Shown: positions 59,513 through 64,000 of the stretch, in pieces | Numbering within the stretch: the first letter of the stretch is position 1 | Layout: each line of letters opens with the position of its first letter | Source of the DNA: Clostridium sp. C2-6-12 | GTDB taxonomy: Bacteria > Bacillota > Clostridia > Clostridiales > Clostridiaceae | Length of the DNA stretch: 64,000 nucleotides | Reading direction: 5' to 3' | Assembly (NCBI RefSeq): GCF_009928485.1 | Contig: NZ_JAABNP010000001.1 | Coordinates: forward strand, 62,001 to 126,000 | Notes under the pieces: model-generated | Database searches by the model: none | The model's input: the letters and a program-made list of their open reading frames with translations, nothing else | Told to the model about the DNA's origin: nothing | Made by a program: the position numbers and the translations under genes

Positions 59513-62146
59513 GTGGTATATAATGAGAGTAATTTTGCATATTTAAAATCGACGAGTTTAGAAAAATACTATAATGAATTAGTAAAAGCAGAATACATAT
59601 GTGAATATTGTCCTAAAATAACAAAAATGATTATTAGGAAAGTTGCAGAAGCAATTGTAAAAAGTATAGGGGAAAAACATAATATAGAAAGTAATGTTGC
59701 GGTTTGGAAATTAATTGATAATATAAGAGAAAGTTCTAATTTTTCTTTCCCAGATGAAATACATAATGCTATTGAACTTGTATTGGTTAATGGGTATGAG
59801 CATGCGTCTTATTATAATAGGAATAAAAAGATTTCAAGGCATCCCATAGAGGTTTTAGAAAACATTCATGAAATCTTGTGTTGGTATTTAAAAAATATTG
59901 AACTTAAAAAAAATCTATCCATAGAAGAACTAAATTTTAAAGCACCAAGTACAATTGAGTATCAGGAAAAAGAAATTAAAATGATTAAAGAAGATATTTC
60001 TTTAAAAGATAATCAAATAAGAAATCTAAGACAGAAACTTATGGAAGTTGAAAGTAGCTTGGACGATATAAGAAAATTAAATGAAATTATAATAGGAATA
60101 AAGGAAGAAAAAATTGAATTAGAAAATATTGAAAAGTTATTGAGTGAAAAGCTTAAGAGTCAAAAATATATAGTTGCTGAAGTGGAAAAGAATTATAGTT
60201 TATACATTAAGAAATTTGAGCATTTAGAAGAAAGCTGTAAAGAAATTCAGGAGCTAATTTTTAATACGGAAAGCAGACTTGTAAAGGCAGAAATACAAAA
60301 ACAAGATTTAAAAACCTTAATTGGAGAATTAGAAGAAAAAGATGACATAATAATTAAAACAGAACAAAGCTTAAATGAGGAACTTCATGGACTTAGAGAA
60401 GTATATGAAAATTTAATTAAGTTATCCATTGAGTATGAGGATATATTAGAAACTATAGAATTTTCTTATGATAATGAGTTGCATAAAATATTAGAAAGTA
60501 AAATAAATAATTTAACTATGAAAATCAGCTTTGAAGATAGAATTTTTAATGAGAATATACTTGACTATGGAAAAAACATAGGTGATGCTAAGAGGAAAAT
60601 TAGAAATTTTAAAGAAATCTTAAATGAAAGAATTAAAAAAGAAATGAAATATGAACCTTTTTATACTGGTTTTTTAAGATTAGAAGGAAAAGAACTTAGA
60701 ATAATTTATGCTATATGTAATAGTGTATCTACATTAATAAGTAAATCAAAAGATTTAATGTTAAAAGCAAGTGAAGATAGATTTTTGGAGTTAATAAACA
60801 AAAATTTAATTGAGCTGAAAAATATAAATGATAATGAAATTAAGTTAATATTTTACTATAGGCTTGTGAAGTTATGCCAAAACACTTCAGGAAGAATAAA
60901 TAATAGAAGAGAATTTATACACACTTTAGATAACATTGTAGATAAAGCTTATGAAGTTTTAATGGATAAGAAGGATTTTAAAGGAAGAATAAATAAATTA
61001 GATGCTATAAATTCATATTATTTAGGAAAATCTATTGTATATTTAAAAAATAAAGATGTTGATTTAAAGATAAGTGATGAATTAGCAGAAGATATTTATA
61101 ATAATGTTATAGCAGCTAAGGAAATACCTGAGAATTTAGACAAAATAAAACCATACTACGATAAATTAGATTTAAATAATATGTCAGAGAAAGCTTTTAA
61201 ATCGTTTATAAAAGCGCATCCATTTGAAATTTTATTAATAATGGTAGAATTTGAAGTTGGCAGGAATTATGAAATAATAGCGCAAGTTATATTTGAGGTA
61301 GAAAAAGTAATAGTTCAAAAACCTGCTTTAAAAATATATGGGGAAGATGCTTTAGGAAAAAATTTTTTCAAAAAGTATTTTACCATCGTTATATTTTTAG
61401 TAAAAGGAGGAATAAACTACAAGCAGCAAAAGGAGATATTGCCGCTCTTAGTTAATTTTATAGTTATTATAAAACTAATGTTTTCTAAAGAATATGAGGA
61501 TGATTTAGAAAGTTACAATAATTTAGTTGAGTTATGGAAGCATAAGCAAGAAAAATATAATGATATTTTTGTTCAAAAAGAAGATAAGGAAAGTGAGTTA
61601 GAAGGGTTAATAAAGGAGAAAAATAAATTAGAGGAAAATTGTACGGCTTTATCAAATTCTTATGAGGAAGCTTGCAAAAGCTATGAAAATTATACAGAAG
61701 AATTTAAGCAGATCGTAATGAATTCAGAAAAAAGGGTTCTTTTACCATCTTATATGAAATACGATGACATAAGAATTAAAAAAGAAGCTGCTGAAAATCA
61801 CCTAAATAAAGCAAAAGATAAGATAGGAACATTTAAAAGATTATTATCACCAGAAGTTTGGGTGGATCAAGCTAGTAAGCTTATTAATGAATCAAATATG
61901 ATGGATTTGGAAAAAGCTTTAATTGAAGAAGCAAAGCAAAAGCTATATTTCCAAAAGGATTATGAAGTTTTCGCTCAAAGAAAGGAAAAAGTTAATGAGG
62001 CGGCTGAACTTTTAGAGAAGGAAAAAGAGAAGATTAAGCAAAAAGAAATAGAAATAAATCAAGCTAAAATTAAAATTGATGAATTTAACCAGCTGCTTAG
62101 TAATATGAAAAATGCATATTTAGATATAGAAGAAGGATATTATTAA
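59513..62146 (+). CDS. large coiled-coil protein with DUF4145-like N-terminus
   Basis: Protein of 877 residues, function unknown. The first ~130 residues resemble the DUF4145-like helical domain found with restriction or helicase proteins (EYCPKITKMIIRKVAEAIVKS, HNAIELVLVNGYEHASYY). A long coiled coil (about 150-300), a central helical region (about 330-690) and a second coiled coil (690-870) follow. There is no ATPase Walker motif, nuclease motif, signal peptide or membrane segment that I can see. The GTG start follows AGGGGGAG. It stands alone between housekeeping genes, with no linked defence genes. It could be structural or a sensor; no function is asserted. Confidence 0.75.
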   Translation: MVYNESNFAYLKSTSLEKYYNELVKAEYICEYCPKITKMIIRKVAEAIVKSIGEKHNIESNVAVWKLIDNIRESSNFSFPDEIHNAIELVLVNGYEHASYYNRNKKISRHPIEVLENIHEILCWYLKNIELKKNLSIEELNFKAPSTIEYQEKEIKMIKEDISLKDNQIRNLRQKLMEVESSLDDIRKLNEIIIGIKEEKIELENIEKLLSEKLKSQKYIVAEVEKNYSLYIKKFEHLEESCKEIQELIFNTESRLVKAEIQKQDLKTLIGELEEKDDIIIKTEQSLNEELHGLREVYENLIKLSIEYEDILETIEFSYDNELHKILESKINNLTMKISFEDRIFNENILDYGKNIGDAKRKIRNFKEILNERIKKEMKYEPFYTGFLRLEGKELRIIYAICNSVSTLISKSKDLMLKASEDRFLELINKNLIELKNINDNEIKLIFYYRLVKLCQNTSGRINNRREFIHTLDNIVDKAYEVLMDKKDFKGRINKLDAINSYYLGKSIVYLKNKDVDLKISDELAEDIYNNVIAAKEIPENLDKIKPYYDKLDLNNMSEKAFKSFIKAHPFEILLIMVEFEVGRNYEIIAQVIFEVEKVIVQKPALKIYGEDALGKNFFKKYFTIVIFLVKGGINYKQQKEILPLLVNFIVIIKLMFSKEYEDDLESYNNLVELWKHKQEKYNDIFVQKEDKESELEGLIKEKNKLEENCTALSNSYEEACKSYENYTEEFKQIVMNSEKRVLLPSYMKYDDIRIKKEAAENHLNKAKDKIGTFKRLLSPEVWVDQASKLINESNMMDLEKALIEEAKQKLYFQKDYEVFAQRKEKVNEAAELLEKEKEKIKQKEIEINQAKIKIDEFNQLLSNMKNAYLDIEEGYY

Positions 62147-62212
62147 AAAATTTTTTGAGGTATAATTAAAGTTGACTTTAATCAATAAGCTTATGTAAGG
62201 AGGCTATATATT

Positions 62213-63478
62213 ATGAAAATTGAAACCAAATGTTTGCATGAAGGGTACAAGCCTAAAAACGGTGAGCCAGTAGCATTGCCAATATATCAAAGTACTACCT
62301 ACAGATATGATTCTACAGAGAAAATTGGTGAGTTATTTGATCTTGCATCTGACGGTCATATGTATTCGCGTATTTCTAATCCAACAGTTGGGGCTGTTGA
62401 AGCGAAAATAGCAGCACTTGAAGGAGGAGTGGGTGCACTTTGTACAACTTCTGGTCAATCAGCTACTTTATTAAGTGTAATAAACATTTTAAGTGCAGGA
62501 GACCATATAATAAGTTCATCAACTATATATGGAGGAACAATTAATCTTTTAGCAGTTACGCTTAAAAAATTTGGCATAGAATGTACTTTTGTCGATGCAG
62601 AAGCTTCGGAAGAAGAAATTCAAAAAGCTTTTAAACCAAATACAAAGGCTGTTTTTGGAGAAACTATTGCGAATCCTGCAATTGCTGTATTTGATATTGA
62701 AAAGTTTGCAAATATTGCACATAAAAATAATGTACCACTTATAATAGATAACACTTTTGCGACGCCGATACTTTGCAGACCTATAGAATTTGGCGCAGAT
62801 ATAGTTGTTCACTCAACAAGTAAGTATATGGATGGACATGCTGTTCAAATTGGAGGTGTGATTGTTGATAGTGGAAACTTTGATTGGACAAATGGTAATT
62901 TTAAAGAATTTACTGAGCCTGATGAATCTTATCATGGAATAATTTATAGTGAGCAATTTGGAAAAGCAGCTTACATAACAAAGGCAAGAGTTCAGCTTAT
63001 GAGAGATTTAGGGGTATACCCTTCAGCAAATGCAGCTTTTCTTCTGAATTTAGGTCTTGAAACACTTCCTGTAAGAATGGAAAAGCACTGTAGAAATGCA
63101 GAAGCTGTAGCAGAATTCTTAAATGAAAGTGATAAAGTTGAATTTGTAAATTATCCAACTATTAAAGGAAACAAGTATGAAGAAACAGCTAAGAAGTATC
63201 TTCCAAATGGTTGCAGTGGTGTAATTTCATTTTCAATTAAAGGAAGTAGAGAAGATGCTATTAGATTCATGGATAGCTTAAAGCTTGCAGAAAATGTTGT
63301 TCATGTAGCATATAGCCGTACTTGCGTACTTCATCCAGCAAGTGCAACCCATCGTCAGCTTTCTGATGAACAATTAGTGGCAGCAGGAATAACACTAGGT
63401 CTTATAAGAATATCAGTGGGACTTGAAAATATTGAAGATATTATTGAAGATGTGAAACAAGCACTTGAATCAGTTTAA
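62213..63478 (+). CDS. metY: O-acetylhomoserine sulfhydrylase
   Basis: PLP enzyme of 421 residues that makes homocysteine from O-acetylhomoserine and sulfide. TKCLHEGYKPKNGEP and LPIYQSTTYRYDSTEKIG are typical of the MetY subgroup, as is the ~40-residue insert after the PLP-lysine motif HSTSKYMDGHAVQIGG (VDSGNFDWTNGNF, FTEPDESYHGI). AAGGAGG precedes the ATG. No S-box precedes it, unlike the paralogue pair at 37.8-40.3 kb. Confidence 0.92.
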   Translation: MKIETKCLHEGYKPKNGEPVALPIYQSTTYRYDSTEKIGELFDLASDGHMYSRISNPTVGAVEAKIAALEGGVGALCTTSGQSATLLSVINILSAGDHIISSSTIYGGTINLLAVTLKKFGIECTFVDAEASEEEIQKAFKPNTKAVFGETIANPAIAVFDIEKFANIAHKNNVPLIIDNTFATPILCRPIEFGADIVVHSTSKYMDGHAVQIGGVIVDSGNFDWTNGNFKEFTEPDESYHGIIYSEQFGKAAYITKARVQLMRDLGVYPSANAAFLLNLGLETLPVRMEKHCRNAEAVAEFLNESDKVEFVNYPTIKGNKYEETAKKYLPNGCSGVISFSIKGSREDAIRFMDSLKLAENVVHVAYSRTCVLHPASATHRQLSDEQLVAAGITLGLIRISVGLENIEDIIEDVKQALESV

Positions 63479-63498
63479 AGTTTTTAAATTATAAATAT

Positions 63499-63547
63499 AA
63501 GCTGTGGAAAAACCAACAAAATAAGTTTTTCCACAGCTTAAAATTTT
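63499..63547. terminator. strong hairpin between metY and thrS
   Basis: AAGCTGTGGAAAAAC and GTTTTTCCACAGCTT form a perfect 15-bp stem, with short T tract on the plus strand. Probably bidirectional. Confidence 0.85.
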
Positions 63548-63638
63548 TCGAGTAATCAAAATTTGCAATAAAGAAATAAAAGGTTAAGGTTAAATAAAAA
63601 TATATATTCAAGATATTCTAAAGTAATATCCTTAACAA

Positions 63639-63673
63639 TTGTTAACTGTTAATTGCAAATTGTTAATTGAATT
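63639..63673. repeat. heptad repeat array, 5 units, at the 3' end of thrS
   Basis: TTGTTAA, CTGTTAA, TTGCAAA, TTGTTAA, TTGAATT in register, ending within the thrS stop codon. A sixth, TTAACAA, may precede. Confidence 0.82.
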
Positions 63674-64000
63674 ACCTTTCTTTATTGTCTATTTCACTTA
63701 CAATTCTTTCGATAAACGCATCTAACTTAACAGCGCCTTCATCATCATTTTTTCTGCTTCTTACAGAAACTTCATTATTTTCTGCTTCTTTTTCTCCTAC
63801 AACTAAGATGTAAGGAGTTCTTTCAAGCCTTGCTTCTCTAATCTTATAACCGATCTTTTCAGCTCTGTAATCAGCTTCAACTCGAATACCTTTATTTCTT
63901 AAGGCTTTTACAACTGAATCTGCATAATCACCGTATTTATCAGAGATTGGTAATACTTTTACTTGAACTGGAGCAAGCCATGTAGGGAATGCACCTGCAT
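63672..64000 (-). CDS. thrS: threonyl-tRNA synthetase, C-terminal fragment (cut by window edge)
   Basis: The minus strand encodes about 109 residues ending in IDNKER. FPTWLAPVQVKVLPISD is the start of the class II anticodon-binding domain, and VEADYRAEKIGYKIREA, TPYILVVGEKE and VSVRSRKNDDEG complete it. These are unmistakable for ThrRS. The catalytic domain and start lie beyond the right edge. The stop codon TAA is at 63672-63674. T-box control is common for thrS in Firmicutes, but the leader is outside the window. Confidence 0.95.
   Translation of the reverse strand, partial: AGAFPTWLAPVQVKVLPISDKYGDYADSVVKALRNKGIRVEADYRAEKIGYKIREARLERTPYILVVGEKEAENNEVSVRSRKNDDEGAVKLDAFIERIVSEIDNKER

Overview
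The window is a low-GC Firmicute chromosome segment, almost certainly a solventogenic-type Clostridium sensu stricto (C. beijerinckii-like; the species is inferred from gene content and style and was not checked). The evidence is extreme AT bias, strong AGGAGG ribosome sites, T-box and S-box leaders, rubrerythrin, several chemoreceptors, and low-GC clostridial protein sequences. No tRNA, rRNA, phage, transposase or CRISPR locus is visible. Both ends cut genes: a chemoreceptor on the left and thrS, on the minus strand, on the right.

Layout. 1-8.1 kb: chemoreceptor, a GH2 glycosidase and a YesM/YesN-type two-component system. 8.3-10.8 kb: CNNM/CorC-type membrane protein, GNAT acetyltransferase and a small unknown. 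11.0-19.6 kb: a branched-chain amino acid operon, ilvN-cimA-leuC-leuD-leuB-ilvB-ilvC, behind a consensus promoter and a T-box-like leader. Its second gene reads as citramalate synthase rather than isopropylmalate synthase, so the operon looks built for isoleucine from pyruvate. 19.9-20.6 kb: small unknown and GIY-YIG protein. 20.7-27.6 kb: maltose/maltodextrin block (malE, malF, malG, malQ, LacI-type regulator), with GCAAGCGNTTGC operators. 27.7-30.5 kb: minimal chemoreceptor and CapA-like protein. 30.9-34.4 kb: MacA/MacB-like efflux system. 34.6-37.3 kb: PTS IIBC plus an endonuclease/exonuclease/phosphatase-fold protein, under the same operator type. 37.4-40.3 kb: S-box riboswitch and two Cys/Met PLP enzymes. 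40.3-47.1 kb: MarR regulator and a complete RND pump with a TolC-like protein. 47.3-49.0 kb: chemoreceptor. 49.3-51.6 kb: glycogen/maltodextrin phosphorylase. 51.8-53.7 kb: AraC regulator divergent from a PfkB kinase. 53.8-56.4 kb: ABC-2 exporter. 56.6-64 kb: rubrerythrin, unknown, HutD-like, 5-formyl-THF cyclo-ligase, an 877-aa coiled-coil unknown, MetY-like sulfhydrylase and the thrS end.

The alpha-glucan genes form one functional group: MalEFG imports maltodextrin, MalQ and the phosphorylase process it, the PTS protein imports a glucoside, and a LacI/CcpA-type operator recurs at malE, malQ, after the regulator gene, and upstream of and inside the PTS gene.

The least expected signal is intergenic. 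Seven loci carry short arrays with a strict 7-nt period (AACTNTT-like, 3-5 units). Five loci carry a different 41-nt unit, in head-to-tail pairs at three of them. At three loci a locus-specific perfect hairpin sits beside a heptad array, and at two of those the 41-nt units are joined too. Two genes take their stop codon from a 41-nt unit. I do not recognise this composite element as a named family.
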